Shown: positions 11,626 to 23,250 of the stretch, piece after piece
Numbering within the stretch: position 1 is the stretch's first letter
Layout: every line of letters starts with the position of its first letter
NCBI RefSeq assembly: GCF_000004195.4
Contig: NC_030683.2
Location: 7,454,411 to 7,518,410, forward strand
Length of the DNA stretch: 64,000 nucleotides
Direction: 5' to 3'
Origin: Xenopus tropicalis
Taxonomy: Eukaryota > Chordata > Amphibia > Anura > Pipidae
The notes under the pieces: generated by a model
Database searches by the model: none
The model's input: the letters and a program-made list of their open reading frames with translations, nothing else
Told to the model about the DNA's origin: nothing
Translations under genes and position numbers: made by a program

Positions 11626-11945
11626 TGGATGTCCTGTCTTGGATTAAAGAGGCGGTGGCAAAGCAAGTGAGTTCTGCAGCCTCTACTTCTAGAGGGCCCC
11701 GCTTGGAGCTAGAGTTAGATCCAGAGGATGCTTTTGCTGCTAGGGCATCGGAAGACGTATCTTCAGGGTCATCAGATAAGGAAGGGGAACTTCATTCTTC
11801 CTTCGACTTTGCTCTTGTTCAGCCTCTTATCAAAGCGGTTAGAGCCTTTTTAGCTTTGGAAGATGATAGCCAGGCTTCTGCTTCTTCATCCTTCCTACCT
11901 TCACCCAAGGTCAAAGGCATTTTCTTTAACAAATTTGACAATTGA
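11620..11945 (+). pseudogene. Possible retrotransposon gag-like fragment
   Basis: A plus-strand frame of about 110 codons reads KVDVLSWIKEAVAKQV, a Ser/Asp/Glu-rich stretch, then FDFALVQPLIKAVRAFLALE. The acidic composition and the PLIKAVR segment resemble gag-like proteins of DIRS/tyrosine-recombinase retroelements as I remember them, but I cannot confirm this. It starts exactly where the third dynein cassette stops (about 11620) and ends at the inverted repeat at 11936. It may also be a fragment of an unrelated acidic host protein. Confidence 0.3.
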
Positions 11946-13961
11946 AAAATTCAGAATTTCACAGCGAATACGTGGCTACTGAAAAATGCTTGCTCATCAC
12001 TAGTCCCGATAAACAACCCCATTGTAGGCAAACAAAGCAAGTGAACATACAGGGTTACCTTTATTTTCTTTCATGTTGATTGGTTGAGGGAAAAGGAATG
12101 TATTGTGCCTCACTGATGCTGAATAGAGCAAGTAAACACACTGATGTCACAATGCCGTTTGTCACAATCACAAGAAATGAATAACGAGATTACTTAATGT
12201 ACCTGCCTGTTTACAAGAAGTTACTCCTGTATGTACTTAATACATACAGGGGTAACTTACTGATAATGCTTTTGTGTTCATTTGTTTGTTGGAATAGAAT
12301 AAAAGGGTATTTTAAAAGAAAGTTTTGTTGGCAATCTTCCTCACGCTATATTGAAAAAATGTTATTCTGCTCTAACTGCCTACAATAAATGTAAGCAATA
12401 CATTTAAACCCCACTCCTGTTGTTTCACAACTTGCCCCTCTTTCCATAAAGAAATCTTCAAAGTTTAGAAAAACAAAATTGTATAAGAAAGACAAAACAA
12501 TATTGTGTAACCTTTTTGGCCGTTTAGGGGCTAGTATATAGTAGAGCATGTGTTACATGCGATCCCCCTTTCCCAGGATGGGCCTCCGCTAAGTGGGAGA
12601 TGGCCTATAGGAGCTATTTTGGAGATGAGGATGTTGTTGAACTACAACTCCCTGAGACTGTATGGTGTAGATGTAATAATTAGGACACCAGAAGGTTCTT
12701 TGTGAATAACTGTAGAACGTTTATTGTCACAGACAAGTTTGAAGCAGGGTTATACTCACAATAGTTAGTAGTAGTTAGCTAGTAGGTAGTTAACACCGCA
12801 TTAAGTGGCAGTTGTAAAAGGCAAAGGCAGAGTAGAACCACAATGGAGGAAGATGTGGAACAAGCAGAAATCCTAAGCATGATCACCCTTTACTGGACCG
12901 GATCCCAACAGCCAACAGTGGATTAGGGGTAGATACTGCCTGATACCTGTGTCTGAACTGCGGTCCCTACAGCAAGGCAAACAGAGCCTGGGTATGCTGA
13001 ACCCTTACTTTCTCCTATGTTGGAGCCAAGACTGCTCTTACTAGATAGCCCTAACTATATCACACTCTCTAAAGCGTGCTATAACAGAATCTATTATTCA
13101 CGGGGCCCTGTCCCCGACTTCACTAGAGCACCAAGGGGCTACTCTAGGGCAGGTGGCTTTACTGGGGCCTAGTCTGATCCAAGGCTCAATGGAGTTGTTC
13201 CCTGAGAGTCAGATGGCAGCCAAAGAGGAAGCTACCCCTCCTTGCTAGACACTTTATCAGTCTGCAAGGGGAGTGGTCATCCTAACTAGACCAATAAGGC
13301 ATAAGATATAGTAAACTAGATACATGGGGCTTTGCCCAGCAACAATAACCAGAAAGAGGCAGTAGGGAATTAAAGCCATAGGGACTCTAACACCTATGGG
13401 TCCTTACAATTGTTATGAAATAAATTATACCCAACACCCACGGGGGACCAGTTATCCCAATGGTTAATAACCTGCTAACTGTGAGGTACCGGGCATTGTT
13501 CTAAAGAAGAAGAGAAAAAACCATTGTGTTCCAAGTTCTTTTAATTAATGAATACTGTGAGGAGGTTACTAATTATGGGAAGTTACCATAATCCAAAAGT
13601 ATTAGATCTTCATGGTCATGTTTTATTGCTATGAATTTGATTAACTATTTTAGATGATTCAGGTGGTAGAACCTCCTTCAGACAATGTGGTTGTGATGTT
13701 TTTATTTTCAAGGGCTTCCTGGATCATCCTCTTGTAAACGGCATCGTGCCATCAGTGTGTTTACTTGCTCTATTCAGCATCAGTGAGGCACAATACATTC
13801 CTTTTCCCTCAACCAATCAACATGAAAGAAAATAAAGGTAACCCTGTATGTTCACTTGCTTTGTTTGCCTACAATGGGGTTGTTTATCGGGACTAGTGAT
13901 GAGCAAACATTTTTCAGTAGCCACGTATTCGCTGCGAAATTCGGAATTTTTCAATTGTCAA
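11936..13961. repeat. 2.03-kb structure with ~225-bp inverted terminal arms
   Basis: The left arm 11936-12160 (TGACAATTGAAAAATTC to AATGCCGTTT) is matched in reverse by 13737-13961 (AAACGGCATCG to TCAATTGTCA), with only a few mismatches. The outer ~65 bp of each arm is part of a TAGTGATGAGCAAA-type MITE. Between the arms are AT-rich sequence (12161-12550) and an LTR-like segment (12551-13408). No transposase frame is present. It may be a non-autonomous DNA element or the product of an inverted duplication of a MITE-containing segment. No convincing target-site duplication was seen. Confidence 0.7.
12551..13408. mobile_element. LTR-like element (possible solo LTR)
   Basis: The segment starts TGTTACATGCGATCCCCC and ends GGGTCCTTACA, about 860 bp, in the size range of gypsy LTRs. 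It shares a perfect 71-bp stretch with 8728-8798, so it is a repeated family. There is no open frame. Flanking 5-bp duplications were not found (GCATG versus ATTGT), so the ends are uncertain. Confidence 0.45.
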
Positions 13962-14118
13962 TTTTTTCAAGAAAATGCTGGAGACATATGTCGCGACAAA
14001 ATTTGCAGAGAGGAAAAAGTCATGGCCGCGTCAAAAAAGAATCACGTGCGTCACAAAAATCATGCAGTAGTCGCATCCACAAATTTTTTTTGGGGGGGGG
14101 CAAATTCGCTCATCACTA
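13894..14118. mobile_element. Short MITE with TAGTGATGAGCAAA / TTCGCTCATCACTA ends
   Basis: The 225-bp element starts TAGTGATGAGCAAACATTTT and ends AAATTCGCTCATCACTA, giving inverted termini of about 18 bp. The interior is rich in AAATTCG/CGAATTT words, typical of an abundant frog MITE family. The first 68 bp also form the outer part of the inverted arm at 13737-13961. Relatives are at 45908 and 46199. Confidence 0.65.
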
Positions 14119-15147
14119 ATTGGTACCACCCTGCACAAACTATAAGGATATGTAATTCCTGTTTTACTAAACTCGTTTCCATGAATGTCTTACATTTACT
14201 CAAAAATCCAAACTGGAAAAGGACACGTGGGAAACTGCTTTTTTCGAATTGTTGACCCGAAAACACAAATTTTTCAAGTTTTTGCACAAAAACCAGAATC
14301 AAAAATCCAAAACCTCTATAGTTTTGAGGTGAAAGAATGATGTTTTAGGAAGGGGAAGGCACTTCTGCCATTGGCTTCTACACATACTTGGGTTTAGCTG
14401 ATGAATTTTGGGATTTCAGATTTTTAGCCGTTTTAGCCATTTCTTGAAAAATGTGAGACTTTTACCGTTAAAAATCCAAATCGGTAAAAATAAATGGCCC
14501 CCTTTCCCCATTTCGGCTATGAGCAAAAGTGGGACTGTTCCTTCAAATACAATGTTTAATATACTGTATGTACATGGATAAAATATACATTTAATAGATC
14601 TATAGCTATAAAATGAATGGGGGTCAGATTAATATCTCCTCCTGTGTATCTTCATCCTCTGTAGAATAGGAATGTGCATATTTTGTCCATTATAAATATT
14701 CTAGAAATGAATCACGTTGGCAAATTGACAGAGAGACAACGACAATCCACTTGTCCAATTTCTCCAAATCCACTGACAAGTCATTTAGTTGGTGGGTTCT
14801 GCACCTTTTTTCCTTCTGGGCCTGTTTTAATGCTGTTCTTTGTTTGCTCCATCTAAGGTGAGAATAACTGAATAAGGAGAGAGCCCTCTATAGATCTTTT
14901 TTATGTACTTATAGAGTGAAAGGAAAAGAGTTCCCCCAACAGAACAATTCTATCAAGGACGAAGACACTTGGGGCAATTAGTTGCCGTAACTTTTTGAAA
15001 AAGTTGAAACTACTAATTGGCACATAGACTCGTATGTTAATCTATGGCAGCTAAATCGTCATGACGAGTTGTTGCAACCGCGTTTTTTAATGTCACTGGG
15101 ACTAATATCCCATGTGTCTTCACCCTAATTGTTACTTACTTCTAACC
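14119..15147. other. No gene recognised
   Basis: AT-rich sequence with repeated AAAAATCCAAA words around 14200-14490. No frame with family motifs, no tandem repeat and no RNA gene were recognised. It is probably degenerate repeat. Confidence 0.4.
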
Positions 15148-15155
15148 ATCTAGAG

Positions 15156-15842
15156 CAGTGATGTACTTTCTTAAGCCTCCCTTGGAGGTCCAACTTTTGG
15201 TCATAACAAAGTTACAGATATATAGAAACATTGGGGTAACAGTCACCCTGCTATAGTTCCAGGGGTACCCAGGGCACAAATACGCACTCACCCCAAATCC
15301 CCCCCTAACTGGCCTTCAGGCTGGGCCCCCTTAGCCCATAACAAGGTTACAGAAATATAGAAACATTGGGGTAACAGTCACCCCGCTATAGTTCCTGGGG
15401 TACCCAGGGCACAAATAAGCACTCACCCCAAATCCCCCCCTAACTGGCCTTCAGGCTGGGCCCCCTTAGCCCATAACAAGGTTACAGATATATAGAAACA
15501 TTGGGGTAACAGTCACCCCGCTATAGTTCCAGGGGTACCCAGGGCACAAATAAGCACTCACCCCAAATCCCCCCCTAACTGGCCTTCAGGCTGGGCCCCC
15601 TTAGCCCATAACAAGGTTACAGATATATAGAAACATTGGGGTAACAGTCACCCCGCTATAGTTCCAGGGGTACCCAGGGCACAAATAAGCACTCACCCCA
15701 AATCCCCCCCTAACTGGCCTTCAGGCTGGGCCCCCTTAGCCCATAACATAGTTAGATCAGTCATTCAATGATAGTTCCAGGAATATCTAGAACAGTATAC
15801 GAGTCAAGACAGGCCACTGAGTTACCCGAGTTTGGATCACTG
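15156..15842. mobile_element. hAT-type MITE with four internal 135-bp tandem units
   Basis: The ends are CAGTGATGTAC and GGATCACTG. The left flank ATCTAGAG (15148-15155) fits the nTCTAGAn site favoured by Charlie-type hAT elements; the right flank CTCTACTA (15843-15850) matches only partly, so the duplication is decayed. The interior holds four near-identical 135-bp units (CATAAC at 15202, 15337, 15472, 15607 and 15742). No transposase is encoded. Confidence 0.65.
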
Positions 15843-16063
15843 CTCTACTACTTTTGCCTAGATCAATATTTGTGCTAACTTTTTTTTCTAAGTTACGACC
15901 CAAAACCCACAATCAAATGGACAGATTTCTTGGAGGGCTAAAGGGAAAAGTAACTTTTTTTTCCACTTGTGGCGTAGGCACTTCTCAGTGTAGGCATTAT
16001 AACGAGACCTATGGGTCGATGTAAAGAAAAAACCCATTAACAGCAATAAATACAATGTTGTAC

Positions 16064-17717
16064 CTTTTGCGCTGAAGGGAGCATCATACTTGGTGATGGC
16101 CAAATCATCTACAAGAAATACAAAAACAGAACATGCCCTCAGATTCACCAGTAGATATATTTTCAGTACATTTCAGCTCTTACAAAGCGCTACTGATGTT
16201 ACCTGTCTCGTAGTAATCGTAGACAACAACAGTGGCTGGCTGCAGGTTACCGATGGGAATTTCCTGCTCCACCGAGAACCTAAAACTCTGAATATCTTTG
16301 AAGAGCTGCAGAAAGTCATGTAGATGAAAGTCAACAGAAAATGTGGTGCTACATTTTTAAAAAAATAGTTTTTTACACCCGGCCGAGTCCAAATCCTGGC
16401 TACGCTGGGAGTTCCAGGTTTAATACCCTGGGACTTCCTTCAGGGCAATACGTTGGAGAAGCAACCGGTTTGATTCCTCTACATGGAACTCTGCAACTGG
16501 AGTTTTGTCCAAAGAAAGTGAAACCATTATCATGGCTGAGAGTGAGAGACCCATAGAGAGAAAGAGCCTGAAGTGCCACAACTGTGTCCTACAGAAGCCA
16601 GGGAGAGCAAGTGATACATATTTCAACAGTGCTAAAATCTTTAAGCTTGAAGGGACAAGGACATAAGGAGAAAAGTCTACCTGAGTTGAGGAGAAGCCAC
16701 CATTAGGGTTCTGCTGCTTTATCATCCAGGAGACAACCTGGGTGGCCAAGGTCAGATCGTCATCTGAGACATTAGGTTTGGACAAGAGAGCCAGTAACAT
16801 ATAAGAATTCATCTCTACTTCTGCTGAGGGGGCGCGTCTGTAAGGAAACCTATCCACCCCCGAATCATCAGAAAACTCTGGACGATGCAAATGAACTGTG
16901 CCATCTAAATAATGAGAGATTACATAAGTCGTTCTTATAATTCATTATTGACCTTTAAAGGAGAATAATCGAATGACCTTTTCCGAACTGGTAGACCAGC
17001 CAAAAGCTAAATAGATTCCATACAGTGATTCCTACATTGTTATGTGCCACAGAGCCATAGAAAGGCTTCCAGCTAGAAATGAGTCCAAGCTGGAGAAGCC
17101 GAAATGAAGAACAGGCCGGTGCTTTGCAGGCAGGCTTTTCCCTGTAACAGGGTTTATTTATGCACCTTGGTCATTTTCCCTGGACGGTGATACTTTAACA
17201 ATATATTTATAACCTGTTACCCTTTCCTAAACCTCCAATCCCAGTGGCTTTGCCTTTAGCCCTTTCTGGTTCTTCCTTGACTAATTTATATTGCGGTGCC
17301 CAACACTATAAACCATATTCAAGGTGTGGTTTAACCAATCATTAATACACAGGCAGAATTGTACCTGCTTCCCTGTAATCATTCCCTTGTAGAGTAATAC
17401 TTATTAGCCTTTGCAGCCACTTCCTGACACTGAGTGCTACAACCAAACTTAGTATTTCTGCTTGGCGTGATACAGGGTATGTATACACACTGAGCTGTAT
17501 CGTCACACTGCACCCATACTTCATTATTTACTTTGCTGATTCTATAGCTCTCACCCTTCTTTATGGCCTGTTCATCCAATGACTGTAGGAGCTGACGGCG
17601 GATGTCCATCCTTCCAGCAAGAGTGAAAGCGTAAGCCATTAAGGCCTTGGTGTAGATGCTGTTCTTGCCTCCCAAAGCACTCTCCAGGCAGAAGAGAGCA
17701 TTTCGGACAGTAGGATG
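16064..17717 (-). pseudogene. Alpha-2-macroglobulin-like gene remnant: thioester-domain and receptor-binding-domain exons
   Basis: Five minus-strand exons with GT/AG borders are visible. 17555-17717 ([18 protein letters not shown]) joins in phase with 16681-16904 (EVEMNSYMLLALLSKP, KQQNPNGGFSSTQ), then 16427-16588 (DTVVALQALSLYGSL ... FHVEESNRLLLQRIALKEVP). After a gap come 16203-16305 (FSVEQEIPIGNLQPATVVV, then YDYYET) and 16064-16108 (DDLAITKYDAPFSAK). A2M family proteins are secreted bait-region protease inhibitors; these parts are the alpha-alpha barrel of the thioester domain and the C-terminal receptor-binding domain. Defects: a frameshift near 16523-16526 in the third exon, and about two exons (the GCVYVQ-type segment) missing between 16427 and 16305. 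No final stop exon was recognised. Either a decaying paralogue or an assembly error; pseudogene is favoured. Confidence 0.8.
17160..17500 (-). mobile_element. Old CR1-like LINE fragment in the A2M-like gene
   Basis: The stretch has words resembling the CR1 3' region: GTGCCCAACACTATAAACCA with CAAGGTGTGGTTTAACCAA, and a minus-strand [12 protein letters not shown] resembling CHSVATKANK of the younger CR1 copy at 24590. It lies in the intron between the exons at 17555 and 16904. Highly degraded. Confidence 0.45.
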
Positions 17718-17814
17718 CTATGGGGAGAGTGGGACATCATATATAGTCCATTGTCTCTTATGAATGTTAAATGCTAAACCAGTGGCTTTTGGACTATTTC
17801 AGTTGAAGATCCCA

Positions 17815-18250
17815 TTGAAAGGGGAACTCCACCCAAACACAACTTGAAAAATAAACATAATTTCAAGAAACTTTGCAATATACATTAAAAAAATGTAGCT
17901 TTTCCATAATTTTAAATGTAATAAAATGGTTTGGAACAGTTCCCTAAGCCCTGTCCCCTTTCAATAAGGAAAGTGCAATGCATTGTGGGTTATGTAGTTC
18001 CTGCATGCTGCCTGTAAGCTGTGGGGAAGTTGTTACAATTTGTAACATCAATGTTTTAGTCCCTCCTCCCCTGCCAGGATTTCAAATGATGCAGAAAGAG
18101 AAGAACAGTTTTGCAGCTGGATTTCAGCGTATAAATGGTATTTATTCCTACTGTTTGAAGGAACAGATTACAGGGATAGGGATATTAGGGGTTTCTGGGT
18201 TGTGTGGGGCTCTAACTAATTTTGCTTTGGAGGCTGGAGTTCCCCTTTCA
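17815..18250. mobile_element. T2/Kolobok-type MITE, diverged
   Basis: Inverted ends GAAAGGGGAACTCCA and TGGAGTTCCCCTTTC bound about 435 bp. The AAAGGGG-type terminus fits frog T2 MITEs, but the flanking TTAA has decayed (TTGA/TCAG). Internal frames are not genes. Confidence 0.65.
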
Positions 18251-19121
18251 GGTCAAACAAATAAGGCCCCCATTTGGCTCCTAACAGGGCTACAGATACA
18301 GATACATAACAACCGTGTTATATCGGCCGGTCAGTCGTCATTTCAAGAATTTTTAGGGCAGTAAATAATATTTATTCAATTTGACCTGGATATCCACGTA
18401 TATGTAAGAAATCAAATAGGCATTCTCAACCCCCCCCCCCAACTGGCATTATACATACTGTGACAGACGCTAATAGTGTTATGATGCACAATAGGTAATG
18501 AGACAGGAAGAGGGCAGTGCTATAATCATCTCTATATAGTAATACACGATACGTAGTGTGACAGGGAGCGGATATTCCAGAAGAGCAATCGTTATGTAGG
18601 CAGCCAATGTCACTTCATCATCTACTCCTCCCTACGGGGAACATGAGAAATAAACATAATGATACCATTGAGTGTAAAGTTAGGCAACAGAATCACCCGC
18701 TAGCATTCATTTGTGGCTTAGGAACATCTTCCCCAAGGATATGGATCCCAATCTTGAGAACGATTTTAAAAGATTACGTTTCTTTTTCAACAATTTATTA
18801 CACAAATAACAAATGATTGGTACTGCCCCACAACCATAGGCTGAATCTGCCAATCCCCAGTGCCGCTTTCTGTAATGTAGGAATAACCTGGAACACCCAG
18901 ATGAAGCCTCACATACATACAGTGGTTGGCCCGTCCTCTTCCTTTCTGCCCCTGTTGTTTCTGTTATTTCTTCACTAAAAAGAGTTGGCGCTCTCAATAA
19001 ATAATTTTTATATTCCAAACTCGTGAGTATTCCAAAAATTAGATTCATTTATGTTTCACACGATATATAAAATAAAAACCGCAGTTCATACAATAAAACA
19101 AAACTATATATATATATATAT
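18251..19121. other. No gene recognised
   Basis: AT-rich sequence with a poly-C run at 18430-18440 and a TA microsatellite at 19104-19125 next to the palindrome. No supported gene, tandem array or RNA gene. Confidence 0.4.
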
Positions 19122-20555
19122 ATATTGAAGAAAAGACCAGCAACACCGGATCTATTGCAAACAATCAATTATATATTGAAAAATACATGAACAGCCAACG
19201 TTACGTTTCGGTCCCCGTCGGGACCTTTCTCAAGGCAACCATGCTTTCCAACCACATGACCCATTTATACCCATAGTGACCAAACAAACAGGAAATGACA
19301 TCAACCATAAAGTGACTATTGCAGTAAAGTGAGCAGTCAATGCTGCAAAGTGATCTGTGCAATAAATAGTAATTGTTGAAATATTAAAAATGAATACAGA
19401 ACATGATGTTTAAAATATCATAAAACATTAATAAAGTGATGTAGTGAAACAACCTGTCTCCTATTTAGTGTGATATATTACTTTACATCGCATAATGTGC
19501 AAGTTACCTATGTGCATCATAAATTTTTCAAGGTAACCCCCCAATAATACATTATTGGTGTACCCCACTACACATCTCACAGTGTTATCAATACATAATT
19601 AAAACCATCATATCCATAAAATCAAATGTACATGAATGCGCTACGCTAGCTGATCCAGGAAAATTGTTTTCCCGATAAATGGGGGCCCCCATTTATATTT
19701 AGAATCTGTCTAAAACAATAGTATTACCTAGTCACAAGTTATATTATCTTATAGCAAGATGGAACAACCAAAAAAATCACAAAGTTAATGACCATATATA
19801 CATATATGAGAATGCATCAACTTAATCATAATAAACCAAATCCATTTGCACAGAAGTATTCACAAAAAACAATTCAAGGACAGAGAGCTATTCAGACCCC
19901 TAGGAGCCACACAGTCCAATTCATACGTCCAAAACGCTTCCCTTTGTAACAAGATGCGGTCAATGTCCCCACCTCTAAATATAAATGGGGGCCCCCATTT
20001 ATCGGGAAAACAATTTTCCTGGATCAGCTAGCGTAGCGCATTCATGTACATTTGATTTTATGGATATGATGGTTTTAATTATGTATTGATAACACTGTGA
20101 GATGTGTAGTAGGGTACACCAATAATGTATTATTGGGGGGTTACCTTGAAAAATTTATGATGCACATAGGTAACTTGCACATTATGCGATGTAAAGTAAT
20201 ATATCACACTAAATAGGAGACAGGTTGTTTCACTACATCACTTTATTAATGTTTTATGATATTTTAAACATCATGTTCTGTATTCATTTTTAATATTTCA
20301 ACAATTACTATTTATTGCACAGATCACTTTGCAGCATTGACTGCTCACTTTACTGCAATAGTCACTTTATGGTTGATGTCATTTCCTGTTTGTTTGGTCA
20401 CTATGGGTATAAATGGGTCATGTGGTTGGAAAGCATGGTTGCCTTGAGAAAGGTCCCGACGGGGACCGAAACGTAACGTTGGCTGTTCATGTATTTTTCA
20501 ATATATAATTGATTGTTTGCAATAGATCCGGTGTTGCTGGTCTTTTCTTCAATAT
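19122..20555 (-). mobile_element. Penelope-like element (PLE) end as a giant palindrome with 579-bp arms
   Basis: Arms 19122-19700 and 19977-20555 are reverse complements with essentially one visible mismatch (near 19562/20110). The 276-bp spacer carries a PLE endonuclease tail on the minus strand. Each arm contains a hairpin GGTCCCCGTCGGGACC next to GAAACG, like the hammerhead-type ribozyme regions in PLE pseudo-LTRs. Coding strand and the left arm's ribozyme-like strand agree, so the left arm would be the 3' pseudo-LTR and the right arm its inverted copy, an arrangement known for PLEs. The near identity implies recent insertion or conversion. Confidence 0.75.
19860..19985 (-). pseudogene. 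PLE GIY-YIG endonuclease C-terminal fragment
   Basis: Minus-strand translation gives RILLQREAFWTYELDCVAPR and GLNSSLSLNCFL before a TGA at 19860-19862. The RE-x-W-xx-L...P-GLN pattern is the conserved end of the GIY-YIG domain of Penelope-like elements. Only about 40 codons remain between the palindrome arms. Confidence 0.7.
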
Positions 20556-23250
20556 TTAAATTCTTTTACCGTGCACCTGGGACAAGGATTGAAGCGGTGT
20601 GCCACCCTTGGTTCGATATATATATATATACAATTTCAGATAAAACATAAGATCATGAAGGGGTTAAAAACAGCTATCTTACTAAAGGGTACCAGCCGTT
20701 CTATAAGGACCAAGTCAATTCCTATCGATTCGTTAATATTGGAGTAACCTTTAAAAATTCTCTATATTGTTAACTTTACAAATAACTTCCCACTTTAGTT
20801 CAGGGTTCTCAAAAAGGGAGGCTACTAGTAATTCATTACATCCCCACAAAGGTTCAGATTATAGGGAAAATTCTATAAATCCATTCCATAAAACCTCTGA
20901 ATTCCTAATCAGCCTCAATAGCAGATCCCGTCTCTCATTTGAGGAGGTTTAAATGAAGTGGAATTCACATATAAGGGAACACGCTTCCAAGCTAGACGTT
21001 CGCCTATGTTGCTCGCTCGACACATTCAGTTCAAGGTATAAAACCCTCTAGGGGAACTAGGTAAACATATGTCCTGGCCGGGAACTTCTAGTACAAAGTG
21101 GCCAGGCGCGCAGATTCTTAGGCGCTTGCTCCTGTAATTCGCACTGCCCAAATACGGGTGCCACTCCTAGCGTCAACGCGTTTCGCGCACATGCGCTTCT
21201 TCAAAGACAATTCCCCAGAGGGTTCTACTCCCTTTTTATAGCGTCCCTGGAGATAGTGGACATTAACCACTACCACTTCCATATGTTGATAATTGGGTGT
21301 GCTCCCTCTAATGCTTCCTACCTCCTAACTTAATTAATTACATAACGTAGCATTTAATGTTAATATTAATTGTAATAAATTATATTAAAAAAAAATGGGG
21401 GGGACCACACGGGCGGGAAAAGGGTTACCGATGCCTTAATGATTTTTATCCCATGGTGTCTAGCCCTGATATCTTGTATATCTCTTGATATCTATCTTTC
21501 CCATAAGCCCTGAAGAGGTTCGTGGGAGTCGTTAATATAGCGGTGAAAGGAATATCTGTTATTAATTATAAAGCATAAGCCATACATAGGGAATACAGAA
21601 TAGAGCAATTAATGAATTTACCATGCCATAAGCTTACATGTTATTATGAGTTATAAATATAGAAGCAAAGATTGCATAAAGGGAAGATGGGGGGAGGAGT
21701 CGGGTGGTGTTAGAGAGCTGTCGGGAGCTGCTTCCATGTGGAACTTAGTCACCTTGTTCCGAATAAGCCAAACCTGCTGTGACTCATCACATGGGACCCG
21801 GCACCCAGGTAACACGGATCCCTGTATTCCATTGGGATCAAATCTCTAAGGGGGATGGGCACAACATGGGGATTGTGGTCGGGTGCTTGTGCACTTATTT
21901 GCTGCATGTGTTCACTTGCAGGCGGAGGGGGGGGAGTCGGGTGGTGTTTGAGCATGTGCAGTAGTGAGGGAAACTCAGTATGTAGTAAGTAGTATGTGTA
22001 TCTCTGTAATTCTTTTATTAGGCAAGCCAGAAGTATAGCCTTTTTACTCAGCAATAGTAGTACTATTGAATAGTGTGCTTAAAGGATTTGACTTTCCTTC
22101 TCCTTTAATGCCACCATCCAATATGTTTCCCTCCTATCAAGTGCTGCTATTCTGTCCCCTCCTCTATAGTCCCTTTCTACTTGTTCAATTGCCCATGCGT
22201 TTAGATGCCTCACGTCGGATCCATGGGTTTCATAGAAATGTTTATACAGTGGTATCTCAATGGATCCTATCCTAATCTTTCTGATAAGTTCGTAGAGTCT
22301 CGTGCGGAATGACCTAATAGTCCGCCCAACATATCTCTTACTGCAACTGCATTCAGTTACATGAACAACGTATTGAGACCAACACGTGATATGTTTTTTA
22401 ATAGTATGTTTCGTGCAATTCCCCATTGCCCCCATCTCTAACATTTTTTTAGGACAATACTTGCATTGAGAGCACTTGCCACAGATATGCCAGCCTCCAG
22501 AGACCCCCCCGTTGCCTTTACTATACTGTTCTCCCTCCTAATAAAGGGTTCCATGCTGCAGTTTCTCGATATCTCCTGATTTCTCCTATGTTGTCTTAAG
22601 ACCGTAGGTGCTAGGATCTCCCTCAGTGTTTTATTTTTCTTATAAATCACTGGTATTCTGTTTGGTAGAATATCTTTAAGTTGGGTTTAATAATATTGGC
22701 CAATACTTCTCAAGTTTGTTCAAAATTTCTTTCAACCTATAGTTATACTTCACCACCCATGCCAACTCGCCATACCTCCTGGACGGCTCATTGGCGGTGG
22801 ATTGTATGATTTCGGTTTGTTCTATTTTATTAATGTAAAACTTTTTGTATTTATGATTATCACAGGAATTCTCTCTATTTCCTTTAGTAACTTTATTCAT
22901 CTTTACTCTTTTTTCTGGTCGTTCTCGGGCTAGGGGATTTTCCCCTACTTCTCTACATTGTCTGGGGGCAGGCATATGAGTATTTGCAGGTGCTGTCTCT
23001 TCATATCCTCTGTCAAGAAAGAGGTCAAGGGCATTTTTCGCTGTTATTTTCAAGTCATGGAGTTGTGATAGCGAATCTATTTGATCTGCTCGATAGCTAT
23101 CCCCCAGGCTCTGCAGATAAACAGAAAACCTTTCCCCTGCTACTCTCACAAACTCTTTCGTTAGGTGGTCCTTATCATAACCTTTCTCCCGAAATCTCCT
23201 ATAGATGTAGGCGTTAAGCCATATGTCTTTATGATGGCTGCTTTTTAATA
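20556..23250 (-). mobile_element. Second Penelope-like element, 5'-truncated, with linker finger and GIY-YIG domain
   Basis: Reading leftward on the minus strand, 23250-22676 carries an FREKGYDKDHLTKEF-like RT thumb segment and a Lys-rich insert. 22650-22510 has VIYKKNKTLREILAPT. After a frameshift near 22510 come a Cys motif CGKCSQCKYCPKK and a GIY-YIG domain (YVVHVTECSCSKRYVGRT, then YKHFYETHG, RRETYWMVAL), ending at 22079. Downstream, 21181-21203 holds a hammerhead-like motif on the same strand (TGAAGAAGCGCA hairpin then GAAACG), marking the 3' pseudo-LTR. 21240-22078 is untranslated or inserted sequence. The RT catalytic core is missing because a Tc1 element begins at 23251. GIY-YIG plus RT is diagnostic for PLEs. 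Not autonomous. Confidence 0.8.

Noticed and set aside
12551..13408. Confirmed solo LTR
   Set aside because: TG...CA ends were found but the 5-bp flanks do not match; kept only as an LTR-like feature.
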